Shown piece after piece: positions 25,102 through 33,589 of a stretch of DNA of 38,974 nt (position 1 is the stretch's first letter; every line of letters begins with the position of its first letter). A model generated the notes under the pieces. The model was not told the DNA's origin. It saw nothing but the letters and a program-made list of their open reading frames with translations, and searched no databases. This stretch comes from Deltaproteobacteria bacterium. GTDB lineage: Bacteria > Desulfobacterota > Desulfobacteria > Desulfobacterales > C00003060. Where the stretch lies: the NCBI GenBank assembly GCA_019309815.1, contig JAFDFO010000003.1, positions 1 to 38,974 of the forward strand. Reading direction: 5' to 3'. The translations under genes were made by a program, and so were the position numbers.

Positions 25102-26703
25102 ATGAATCGCACATCAGGGGTTCGAATTGAAGAGCTTTGGTTGGGTACCCGCTTCCTCCTGGAGTTGCCGTTTTTCCTGCGACGTCCGGTGCAAAGGAAG
25201 GAAGCGGACAAATGTCTCCGACTCCGTTTTGAGAAAAGGCAGCCCCGGTTTCTGAACCTGGTGCGTGACACCATTTACAGCGCACCTGGGAGTCCTTATC
25301 GGAAACTTCTTGGCTGGGCGGGGTGCGAGGCCGGAGACCTGGAGAAGCTGGTCCATCACGAAGGTGTTGAAGGAGCACTCACAGAATTGTGCCGAGCAGG
25401 GGTCTATCTTACCGTGGATGAGTTCAAGGGCCGTTGCCCGATCGTTCGGGGCAGTCAAAAGCTCACAGTTCAACCCCATCTCTTTCACAACCCAACCCCA
25501 TCTCCCTCCATAGGCATTCGAACCAGCGGCAGTCGAAGCGCCGGTATTCCTGTACCGGTGGATTTCGCGTTTATCCGAAGCCGCTCAATAAACGCCTTGC
25601 TCGGCCTGTCAGCCCGAGGAGGAAATGAATGGCATCATGCCGTCTGGGGAATTCCGGGCGGCTCGGCAATGGTTCACCTGCTGGAATTCAGCGGGTTTGG
25701 GATCCACCCTGTGAAGTGGTTTTCGCACGTGGATCCGGCGACACCGGGACTACATCCGCGCTACCATTGGAGTGCCCTCACACTCCGTTGGGCAGGATTC
25801 CTGGGAGGCGTGTCCCTTCCCGGTCTGCAGTATGTTCCGGTCAGTGATCCTTTGCCGATATTGGACTGGTTTATCCAGGTTCTGCGCTCCGGCAAGGTGC
25901 CTCACCTTCTCACCTACATGAGTTCTGCTCTGCGTCTTTGCCGGGCAGCAGAGGAAATGGGTGTCGAAATTCCTGGGGCTCAATTCACGGTGTTGGGAGA
26001 GCCGGTCACAGAGATTGGTCTGTCCACAATACGGCGGACCGGAGCAGAGGCCGTTTCCAGATACGGCAGCGCCGAGTGTGGAACAATCGGGTATGGATGT
26101 CTCAGACCTGAAGCGCCCGATGAGGTGCATCTCCTACACGATCGCGTGGCCCTCGTTCAGGTAAAAGAAGAGAACAAGGATGCGGGAATCCCTTCGGGCG
26201 CGCTTTTCGTTTCTACGCTTGAGTCAGCCACACCGTTTATTCTGCTGAATGTTTCACTCGGGGATCAGGCGGTTATGGTAGAACGCGACTGCGGGTGTCG
26301 TCTCCAAGAACTCGGCTGGACAAGACACCTGCACTCAATCCGCAGCTATGAAAAACTCATTGCCGGAGGCATGTCGTTCTTAGATACGGACCTGGCCCTG
26401 GTGATGGAGGAGACCCTCCCGGAACGCTTCGGAGGTGCTCCGACGCACTATCAGTTGCTGGAAGACAGTGACGAGGGGGGACTCCAATGTTTTCGGCTTC
26501 TGGTGCATCCCGAGGTGGGGCCGGTCGAACCTGAGGCAGTCGTCGAGACATTCCTGACCGCCCTCAGTTCGGGCAATGGGGTTGAAAGGATGATGGGTAT
26601 GGTGTGTAAGGATGCTCAGCTCCTCACCGTGGAGCGTACCCCTCCTTTGACGACAAGTTCGGGCAAGATTCTCCATTTTCACCAGGCGCGCCAGGCACCT
26701 TGA
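25102..26703 (+). CDS. PaaK-like adenylate-forming enzyme
   Basis: A 533-residue protein of the phenylacetate-CoA ligase/CapK group. RTSGSRSAGIPV (140-151) matches the ATP-phosphate-binding loop, RYGSAECGTIGYGC (320-333) the adenine-binding segment, GDQAVM (387-392) the ribose-binding aspartate motif, and CGCR follows. It should activate a carboxylic acid as the acyl-adenylate, for transfer to CoA or another acceptor; the substrate is unknown. Start at ATG 25102, with GGAAG upstream, preferred to TTG 25087. It sits among radical SAM genes, which suggests activation of an acid that they make or modify. Confidence 0.8.
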   Translation: MNRTSGVRIEELWLGTRFLLELPFFLRRPVQRKEADKCLRLRFEKRQPRFLNLVRDTIYSAPGSPYRKLLGWAGCEAGDLEKLVHHEGVEGALTELCRAGVYLTVDEFKGRCPIVRGSQKLTVQPHLFHNPTPSPSIGIRTSGSRSAGIPVPVDFAFIRSRSINALLGLSARGGNEWHHAVWGIPGGSAMVHLLEFSGFGIHPVKWFSHVDPATPGLHPRYHWSALTLRWAGFLGGVSLPGLQYVPVSDPLPILDWFIQVLRSGKVPHLLTYMSSALRLCRAAEEMGVEIPGAQFTVLGEPVTEIGLSTIRRTGAEAVSRYGSAECGTIGYGCLRPEAPDEVHLLHDRVALVQVKEENKDAGIPSGALFVSTLESATPFILLNVSLGDQAVMVERDCGCRLQELGWTRHLHSIRSYEKLIAGGMSFLDTDLALVMEETLPERFGGAPTHYQLLEDSDEGGLQCFRLLVHPEVGPVEPEAVVETFLTALSSGNGVERMMGMVCKDAQLLTVERTPPLTTSSGKILHFHQARQAP

Positions 26704-26836
26704 TGGGTTTATGTCTCTCACTTTGCCGGATGCTTTCTAAAGGGAATGAAGGATAGGAGTTCAACCTGGTAGAATAAAGCGGAAACAGGGTTTCCCCAAA
26801 ATCTTTTTGTAGTCAGATGCCTAGGAGGTCTCTACA

Positions 26837-28312
26837 GTGTCAGAGAGCAATCTAATCGAAAGAGCAAGAGAAATTAGAAGACAACTGAACACCGAACTCA
26901 AGGAGTTGCAACAACTGGGCTTGGAGATAGAGGATTATGAACAAAGAGGGAGATACATATACTTCTTTAAGAGCGGTTCACGAATAAAGTCGAAAGATGT
27001 GTTTTCATCACACATCTCTGACGTACAGGAGATAAATCTATACGTACACATACCGTTCTGCATAAACAGGTGTACATTCTGTTGTTGTTTCAGCACCGGT
27101 AAACAGCCGGAATCAATAGTAGAGGAGTACATCAATACACTAAAGAAAGAAGTGGAGCTACTGATAAGGACCTCCAGATTCGAGAATGCTGCCATAAGAT
27201 ACATCTATTTTGGCGGTGGAACCCCCACTTATCTCAGCGCCAAACAACTCGAAGATCTCATTGGATTTCTAAAGAGCAGACTGAACATTCTTCCCGACGC
27301 AGGTTTCACATGCGAAACGAGTCCTGAAACCACGGTTGGGAGTGCCGGGAAAGAGCGACTTCAAGCCTTACTGGAAAACGGTGTCAACCGGTTAAGTATG
27401 GGCATACAGTCCTTCGACGACAATATCCTCAAGCGGATTGGCAGAAAGCACAGTGCAAAGACAGCGATATCTGCATATAGAAATTCCCATGAGGCAGGTT
27501 TCACAAACATGAACATCGATCTCCTGTTCGGCTTACCCGAACAAACACTTGAAAAATGGGAAGCCGACCTGAAGATTGCCACTGACCTAAATCCTGGTTG
27601 GATTAGTTCATACCGTCTTCGGATAGAAAATCCAAAGATGCATGGAGCATTCATAAGAGAAGCCGATCTTTTTCCGGACAAAGAAACCGTCTTGTTGATG
27701 AATATCATGTCTATTGAAAAGCTCACCGATTCAGGATACCAACAGGCACAGGCCCCTCATACTTTTCTTCTGCCATCTAAACTACAACTCACCCCGCGCC
27801 ATTACCTGGGCGAAGAAGAACTTGGTCTTGGCGTATCGGCACGGTCCTATCTCGACGGTGTTCGATATGAGAACTTTCATAATCTAAAAAGATACATGGT
27901 GTCCGTCGACAAAGGACAGTTGGCAATTTCATTTGCAGGGAAATATTCCAGGAGGCAACAGATGGAAAGAGAGACTGTCATGATGTTCAGGGGGCCAAAG
28001 GGAGTCAATAGAGGTGATTTCAATACCAGATTTGGGCTTGACGTTGACAGCGTTCTTGGTGAACGCCTTCAAAGACTGAAAAAGGCAGGGATGATCACCG
28101 ACGATGGAGAAACCCTTAGATTGTCAAATAAAGGTTTGCTCTTTGCTGTTGAGGTACTCAAACAGTTTTACTCTCAAGACGCTGTTAGCAGGTTCAAGAA
28201 TATGATTTACAACAACGAATCGTTAAAAGGTCTCTTCCTCGACAAGAAGTATAGTAGATCCGGTGAAGTCATCGCAAATATCGTTAAGACAGTGGCTGGT
28301 TATGCAAAATGA
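26837..28312 (+). CDS. HemN/HemW-like radical SAM protein
   Basis: A 491-residue protein with C75-x3-C79-x2-C82-x-C84 (HIPFCINRCTFCCC), the pattern of coproporphyrinogen dehydrogenase and HemW. FGGGTPTYL, MGIQSFDDNILKRIGRKH and DLLFGLPEQTLEKWE are family hallmarks, and GLGVSARSYLDG resembles the HemW C-terminal part. No heme gene is nearby, so it may be a class C radical SAM methylase-like or related tailoring enzyme rather than a heme enzyme. An N-terminal helical extension of about 60 residues is present. The GTG start has AGGAGG 7-8 bases upstream. Confidence 0.87.
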   Translation: MSESNLIERAREIRRQLNTELKELQQLGLEIEDYEQRGRYIYFFKSGSRIKSKDVFSSHISDVQEINLYVHIPFCINRCTFCCCFSTGKQPESIVEEYINTLKKEVELLIRTSRFENAAIRYIYFGGGTPTYLSAKQLEDLIGFLKSRLNILPDAGFTCETSPETTVGSAGKERLQALLENGVNRLSMGIQSFDDNILKRIGRKHSAKTAISAYRNSHEAGFTNMNIDLLFGLPEQTLEKWEADLKIATDLNPGWISSYRLRIENPKMHGAFIREADLFPDKETVLLMNIMSIEKLTDSGYQQAQAPHTFLLPSKLQLTPRHYLGEEELGLGVSARSYLDGVRYENFHNLKRYMVSVDKGQLAISFAGKYSRRQQMERETVMMFRGPKGVNRGDFNTRFGLDVDSVLGERLQRLKKAGMITDDGETLRLSNKGLLFAVEVLKQFYSQDAVSRFKNMIYNNESLKGLFLDKKYSRSGEVIANIVKTVAGYAK

Positions 28313-28489
28313 GAAGGAGGGGGTTTTTGCGGACGCCCGACGGGTTTGAACTTGGACAGTGACTGCAACTTTTCATGATAAGAAACTCTTTTCGAAGACA
28401 ATAGACTTCATGAATTCAGAGCGACTGCGACTTCACGCAAATCCGACCTGAACACTTGGAAACTAGACCAAGGGAAAAGACATAAATAA

Positions 28490-29305
28490 GTGGTTCTGAT
28501 CATTACAGGACATCAACGCTCTGGTACCACATTGCTCCTGGAACTGTGCAACAGTCATCCCGACATCTCACTGACTATGGAATTTGGAAATTTTTGTTCC
28601 ATTGGTAAGCCTTATATAGTGTACATGTCACGGATGATTAAGCGGTGGTTGGGTATCGGGATAAGATATTGGCCTTTAGTCGTAACACAAGCCGGGGTCT
28701 TTACATCCATTGTCAAGAGGCAGAAGCGAATGACGATTGCACGAAACCATGCCTTTGTCCTGCATTATCTTTTCAAGATGTTGAGACATTGGCAGAGACG
28801 TGTAAATGTCCAGGCCATTGAAGCAACCCTCAAGAATATCTTTCCTGGAAAGCGCATTGTTGGTGATAAGTACCCTGATTACGTTTTTGAACTGAGCGAA
28901 CTGGCAGGCGCTGATAATCTGTCTATCCTGGTTATATGTCGTGATTGCAGGGACGTAACCAGCTCTGCTTTAAGGACGGTGTCCACAGCATGGCGAAACA
29001 TGCCGGTGCTCAGGAAGAAGATGGATACAGCCGAAAAAATTGCAGAACGTTGGGTGCAAGCTATTGAACTGATGGATCGCCACAGGGACAAATTATGCGT
29101 TATTCACTACGAGGACCTGATTAAAGAGAAGGAGCGGGAACTCAAAGCGCTTGGGAACTGGTTAGGCGTGGACCCTGCGGGTTTTAATGCAGAGGTGATC
29201 CGTGACAATACGATAGGAAAATACAAAAATGGTCTTTCAGATATAGACCTGATGACGGTTATGGACGTTGCCGGGCCGACAATGGCTAAAATGGGTTATC
29301 TGTAG
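28490..29305 (+). CDS. Sulfotransferase (PAPS-dependent), copy 1
   Basis: A 271-residue sulfotransferase-family protein. The 5'-phosphosulfate-binding loop is ITGHQRSGTTLL (5-16), and the 3'-phosphate-binding segment is ILVICRDCRDVTSS. It would transfer sulfate from PAPS to a hydroxyl or amine on a glycan, lipid or small molecule. The start is GTG at 28490, directly before the P-loop strand, leaving little room for a shorter form. It lies between the radical SAM block and the dehydrogenase pair. A second, dissimilar sulfotransferase lies 8 kb downstream. Confidence 0.85.
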   Translation: MVLIITGHQRSGTTLLLELCNSHPDISLTMEFGNFCSIGKPYIVYMSRMIKRWLGIGIRYWPLVVTQAGVFTSIVKRQKRMTIARNHAFVLHYLFKMLRHWQRRVNVQAIEATLKNIFPGKRIVGDKYPDYVFELSELAGADNLSILVICRDCRDVTSSALRTVSTAWRNMPVLRKKMDTAEKIAERWVQAIELMDRHRDKLCVIHYEDLIKEKERELKALGNWLGVDPAGFNAEVIRDNTIGKYKNGLSDIDLMTVMDVAGPTMAKMGYL

Positions 29306-29361
29306 ACCGTCTTTCATTGTCAGACTTCTTTTCGGTCAATATCTTTACATAGGTGACGAGC

Positions 29362-30495
29362 ATGAATGATGGCTTGACATTGAGTGGGATGATTCCAGGT
29401 TGGACGTTTCCCTCAGGCGAAAAAGCAGAATATACGATAGGGGTTCTGCCGGGAGAGGGGATTGGTCCGGAGATTATCGAGGTGTCCCTGAACGTGCTGG
29501 ATGCCGTAACTCGAGGGACCCCCGCCCAGTTCGAAGTTAAAGAAGGGGGGGACATTGGACTGCTGGCCGAACAGAAGACGGGTCAGATTCTGACCAAGGA
29601 AGTTGTCTCCTTTGTCGAATCCGTGTTTTCAGCAGGGGGCGCAGTGTTGTGTGGGCCTGGCGGCGGACGTTTCGTCTATGAGCTTCGCTCCGAGTTCGAT
29701 CTCTTTTGCAAGGTCACCCCAATACGGCCTCTGTCCCCGTTGCTGGACGTGGGCGTCATCAAGACGGACAACTTGAACGACGTGGACGTCCTGATAGTGC
29801 GGGAGAACGCGGGGGGCATTTATTTCGGGCGATGGGAAGAAACGCAGGAGACGGATGAGTTAAAGGCCTCACACACGTTTGAGTATCGGGAGAGCGAGGT
29901 GGAAAGGATCCTTGGCGTTGCTGTCGCACTTGCCCGTGGGCGGCGTCGGCGTCTGACCCTGGTACTTAAGCCTGACGGTATACCATCCATCAGTCGCTTG
30001 TGGATTGAAGTATTCAAACGAGTGGTAAAGGATTCGGGTCTTGAGTCCCAGATCTTGCAGGTAGACTATGCTGCCTATCATCTCATCCATGCAGCTCAGG
30101 ATTTTGATGTCATTGTCTGTCCCAACCTTTTCGGCGATATTCTGTCTGACTTAGGCGGTTTGTTGATGGGTTCGCGCGGCATGTGTTTCTCGGGAAACTT
30201 CGGAAAGGAAGGGAGAGCAGTCTATCAAACCGGGCACGGCGCGGCTTATGATCTATCCGGCCGCGACCAGGCCAACCCGATTGGACAGCTCTGCTCCCTG
30301 GCCATGTTGCTTCGCGTGAGTTTCGGCCAGCAGGGGCTTGCACAGCGCATTGAGGCTGCCATGGGAAAGGTCCTTCGAGAAGGGTGGAGGACACCGGATA
30401 TCGTATCGCCAGGTTGCAGAGTCATCGGGACCCGGGAACTGGGCGATCGAATCGTTGAAGCAATTGAAGCGCTCAACGAAGCAAGGGCCGCATGA
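29362..30495 (+). CDS. Isocitrate/isopropylmalate dehydrogenase-like enzyme
   Basis: A 377-residue member of the NAD-dependent beta-decarboxylating dehydrogenase family. Retained active-site residues include R109 (LRSEFDLF), R148 and Y154 (VRENAGGIYFG), K203, D235 and D259/D263 (NLFGDILSD); D297 in GHGAAYDLSG suggests NAD rather than NADP. The second substrate arginine, in the usual NLRP, appears as KVTP (T119), so the substrate probably differs from isocitrate or isopropylmalate. Start at ATG 29362 with AGGTG 6 bases upstream. Its stop overlaps the next start (ATGA), so it is coupled to the fusion enzyme. Confidence 0.85.
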   Translation: MNDGLTLSGMIPGWTFPSGEKAEYTIGVLPGEGIGPEIIEVSLNVLDAVTRGTPAQFEVKEGGDIGLLAEQKTGQILTKEVVSFVESVFSAGGAVLCGPGGGRFVYELRSEFDLFCKVTPIRPLSPLLDVGVIKTDNLNDVDVLIVRENAGGIYFGRWEETQETDELKASHTFEYRESEVERILGVAVALARGRRRRLTLVLKPDGIPSISRLWIEVFKRVVKDSGLESQILQVDYAAYHLIHAAQDFDVIVCPNLFGDILSDLGGLLMGSRGMCFSGNFGKEGRAVYQTGHGAAYDLSGRDQANPIGQLCSLAMLLRVSFGQQGLAQRIEAAMGKVLREGWRTPDIVSPGCRVIGTRELGDRIVEAIEALNEARAA

Positions 30496-32525
30496 AACCC
30501 GTTCTGCTGTTAGTGGATCTGCAAAAGGATTTCCTGTCCAGGCCGGCCCTGGAGCCTCCGGCTGAGGAACTCATCCCACGAGTGGGGCAGTTGCTCAAAG
30601 GCTGCCGGGAGTTAGGCGTTCCCGTTATTCATGCCCATACAGTGGTTCGGGCTGACGGGGAAGACCGGATGCCGCACTGGAAGAGCGCAGGGATTTGGGA
30701 GTGTATTGCAGGCAGACCGGGTTCAGCCCCCCCCGAGGAATTGCAACCACGAGACCAGGAGCCGGTTTTTGAAAAGCAGTTCTACAGTGCCTTTGCTGAC
30801 AGGTCCCTTCACGCCACGCTGGAAGAGTTAGACGCAGATACGCTCATTGTAGCGGGGGTCTACCTGCACGGATGCGTGCGCTCCACGGTTATGGATGCCT
30901 ACGAACGGGGCTTCGAGATCTGGGTAGCAGAAGACGCCACAGCTTCCACCGAAGCCGTTCATGCAAGAGTAACCAAGGACTACCTCGCAGATCGCATGGC
31001 CACCTTCCTCTCCTCTGACACGATACTGGCCAGACTCAAAAGGAATGGAACGGTTCTCCGAACCCCTGGGGTGAGGGTCCATCCGGTAGGCAATATTGGA
31101 GGGGACTGGTTGGGGGCATCCAGCCATGGCCTGTGGGAACAGAGAAACCCGTCGAAATGGGACGAAATTCTGGGCCTGATACCGCTGGCGTCACGGGAAG
31201 AAGTAGCCGGTGCCGCCGCTGCTTCCAGGAGTGCACAGGTCGACTGGCGTCGGATTTCGCCAAGGTCCAGGAGCGAACTGCTTATTGCCTGGGCGGCGAA
31301 GTTGGCAGGGCGGGAAGCCGATTTCGCGGGTCTCATGGCACTCGAGCTGGGCAAACCGATCGGTGTCGGTCACGATGAGGTACGTTTTGCGGTGGAATTG
31401 CTCCACGAAACGGCCTCCATCGTGGCCAGAGAGCAGGCTCTGACGGGCTACGACCTAAATAGGGCCAAAACCCGTTCTTGTCCGGTGGGCGTCATTGGAG
31501 TTATTACTCCTTGGAATAACCCGATTGCTATTCCTGTTGGAAAGCTGGGGGCGGCCATTGTCTTTGGCAACGGTGTTGTGTGGAAAGCAGCCCTTCAGGC
31601 TCCCCGCACCACAAGACTGGTCCTTGAGACGCTGTTTGAGGCTGGACCGCCCAATGGACTGGTGAACCTCCTTTTCGGGGGTGTGAACACGGCTAAGCAG
31701 CTGATTCTTCAGCCCGAGGTTCAAGGGATATCACTGACCGGGTCTTGTGCAACGGGCAGGGAAGTGGCAAGGCTGTGCGCTCGTTTTCCGAAGCCCTTTC
31801 AGGCGGAGCTGGGAGGAAACAACGCTGCCATTGTCATGCCGGACGCAGACGTGGAAAGGGCCGCGCAGGAGTTAGCGCTGGCGGCTTTCAGCTTTTCGGG
31901 CCAACGCTGCACTGCAACACGGCGGTTCATCGTGCATCGAGACATACGTAAGGGTTTCATCGAGGCATTGGTCGCTTCCATAAACGCTTTGAAGTTGGGC
32001 GATCCCCTGGATGTTGAGACCCAGATGGGGCCGGTCATCTCCCGGACAAAGCAGACAAGGCTCGAAGACCTGGTGAAAGCTGCTGTTTCCCATGACGCAA
32101 GGATTCTGTGTGGGGGGAGAATTCCGGCCGAGTGGGACTTTGGATGCTGGTTTGAACCCACACTTCTGGACACCCCGGAACCGACCCTTGGCGTGGTTCA
32201 GGAAGAGACCTTCGGTCCGATCGCCGTACTTCAGACGGCCAAGGACTTGGATGATGCCTTGTCATTGCTCAACGGGGTACCTCACGGTCTTGTCGCCAGC
32301 CTCTATTCAGAAGACCCTGCCTGTCAAAGACGTTTCCTGGAAGGGGCAGAAGTCGGGATTCTGAAACTTAACCAGTCCACTTTGGGGGCAGCACCCGGGG
32401 CTCCTTTCGGGGGCTGGAAGGCCTCTGGCGTGGGCCCCCCCGAGCACGGTGTGTGGGATCAGATATTTTACACCCGACCGCAGGCTTTGTATGGACAGTC
32501 TCTGGATGAAGACGCACTGCCGTGA
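30492..32525 (+). CDS. Isochorismatase-like hydrolase/aldehyde dehydrogenase fusion
   Basis: A 677-residue two-domain protein. Residues 1-185 form a cysteine-hydrolase (isochorismatase superfamily) domain with triad D9 (VDLQKDF), K95 (FEKQFYSAF) and C128 (YLHGCVRST); the cysteine points to an amidase or nicotinamidase-like activity. Residues about 215-670 form an NAD(P)-dependent aldehyde dehydrogenase with TPWNNP (339-344), K365, E439 (AELGGNN) and catalytic C473 (FSGQRCTAT). The E-to-C spacing of 34 is the family norm. Both active sites look intact. It could free an amide and oxidise an aldehyde in one pathway, after the dehydrogenase encoded just upstream (inference). Confidence 0.9.
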   Translation: MKPVLLLVDLQKDFLSRPALEPPAEELIPRVGQLLKGCRELGVPVIHAHTVVRADGEDRMPHWKSAGIWECIAGRPGSAPPEELQPRDQEPVFEKQFYSAFADRSLHATLEELDADTLIVAGVYLHGCVRSTVMDAYERGFEIWVAEDATASTEAVHARVTKDYLADRMATFLSSDTILARLKRNGTVLRTPGVRVHPVGNIGGDWLGASSHGLWEQRNPSKWDEILGLIPLASREEVAGAAAASRSAQVDWRRISPRSRSELLIAWAAKLAGREADFAGLMALELGKPIGVGHDEVRFAVELLHETASIVAREQALTGYDLNRAKTRSCPVGVIGVITPWNNPIAIPVGKLGAAIVFGNGVVWKAALQAPRTTRLVLETLFEAGPPNGLVNLLFGGVNTAKQLILQPEVQGISLTGSCATGREVARLCARFPKPFQAELGGNNAAIVMPDADVERAAQELALAAFSFSGQRCTATRRFIVHRDIRKGFIEALVASINALKLGDPLDVETQMGPVISRTKQTRLEDLVKAAVSHDARILCGGRIPAEWDFGCWFEPTLLDTPEPTLGVVQEETFGPIAVLQTAKDLDDALSLLNGVPHGLVASLYSEDPACQRRFLEGAEVGILKLNQSTLGAAPGAPFGGWKASGVGPPEHGVWDQIFYTRPQALYGQSLDEDALP

Positions 32526-32586
32526 CCAACCGATTTGTCAGATATACCTTCCGAATATTTTGCCTTGTGAGGGGATTTCCTGATTG

Positions 32587-33585
32587 ATGGATTCCTTTCA
32601 AGGTCCAACAGTCTCGATTATCATACCGGTATACAATGGAGGGGAGAAGTTTCGGCGTTGTTTGTCAAGTGTTGCGGCATGTACCCCTCCTCCGGAAGAA
32701 GTCATCGTGGTGGCAGATGGCGACACCGACGGCTCCTGGCGTGTGGCAGAGGAATACGGGACTCAGGTTCTCAGAATGCCTACCCCTGGGGGACCTGCCC
32801 GAGCACGAAATCTGGGCGCGGGAGAGGCAAAGGGGGACATCCTTTTCTTTGTTGATGCAGACGTGACCATCCCGCAAGATGCCATAAGCCAAGTCGCGGG
32901 GGCATTTCAGGACGATTCCGAGTTATCTGCTATTTTCGGGTCTTATGATGACGCGCCGTTTGAGACAAATTTTTTGTCACAGTACAAGAATCTTTTTCAC
33001 CACTATGTCCACCAGGGTGCTAAGGAAGATGCCTCCACCTTCTGGGCAGCTTGCGGGGCAATTCGCCGCGGGGTGTTTTCTGCAATGGGAGGCTTTGACG
33101 AGGCATACCGCCGACCCTCCATTGAAGACATAGAGTTGGGTTACAGGTTCAGAAGGGCTGGCCACAAAATTCGTCTCCTGAAGGGACTCAAAGTGAAGCA
33201 CCTGAAGCGCTGGGGTATTGTTTCCCTTTTGCGAGCCGACTTCTTCTACCGGGCCTTGCCCTGGACGGATTTGATTTTGCGTGAAAGCGAGTTCATCGAC
33301 GACCTGAACGTAACAATCTCCAACCGCGTAAGTGTCATATTTACTTACGTATTTTGCCTGGCCTTGTTGGGGTCGTGGTGTATGCCATGGCTTCTTCCTG
33401 TTGCCCTTCTCGCGATGATAGGGCTGCTTGTGATTCATTGGGATTTCTATCGTTTCTTCAAAGATAAACACGGCTGGGCATTTGCGGCAAAAACAATCCC
33501 CTGGCACTGGTTTTATTTCTTCTACGGCGGACTGGCTTTTGGTATAGGTTCTGCGAAGTTTCACTTTGAGAGACTAAGATCCTGA
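32587..33585 (+). CDS. Family 2 glycosyltransferase with C-terminal membrane helices
   Basis: A 332-residue GT-A fold glycosyltransferase. VSIIIPVYNGG (9-19) opens the domain; FFVDADV carries the metal-binding DAD at 90-92; SIEDIELGYRFRRAG is the acceptor-side ED motif. Two or three hydrophobic segments near the C-terminus (about 245-285 and 308-325) anchor it to the inner membrane. It would transfer a sugar from a nucleotide or lipid donor to a lipid-linked acceptor. ATG at 32587 is chosen over the TTG just before it. It ends 4 bp before the flavoprotein. Confidence 0.9.
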   Translation: MDSFQGPTVSIIIPVYNGGEKFRRCLSSVAACTPPPEEVIVVADGDTDGSWRVAEEYGTQVLRMPTPGGPARARNLGAGEAKGDILFFVDADVTIPQDAISQVAGAFQDDSELSAIFGSYDDAPFETNFLSQYKNLFHHYVHQGAKEDASTFWAACGAIRRGVFSAMGGFDEAYRRPSIEDIELGYRFRRAGHKIRLLKGLKVKHLKRWGIVSLLRADFFYRALPWTDLILRESEFIDDLNVTISNRVSVIFTYVFCLALLGSWCMPWLLPVALLAMIGLLVIHWDFYRFFKDKHGWAFAAKTIPWHWFYFFYGGLAFGIGSAKFHFERLRS

Positions 33586-33589
33586 TGGC

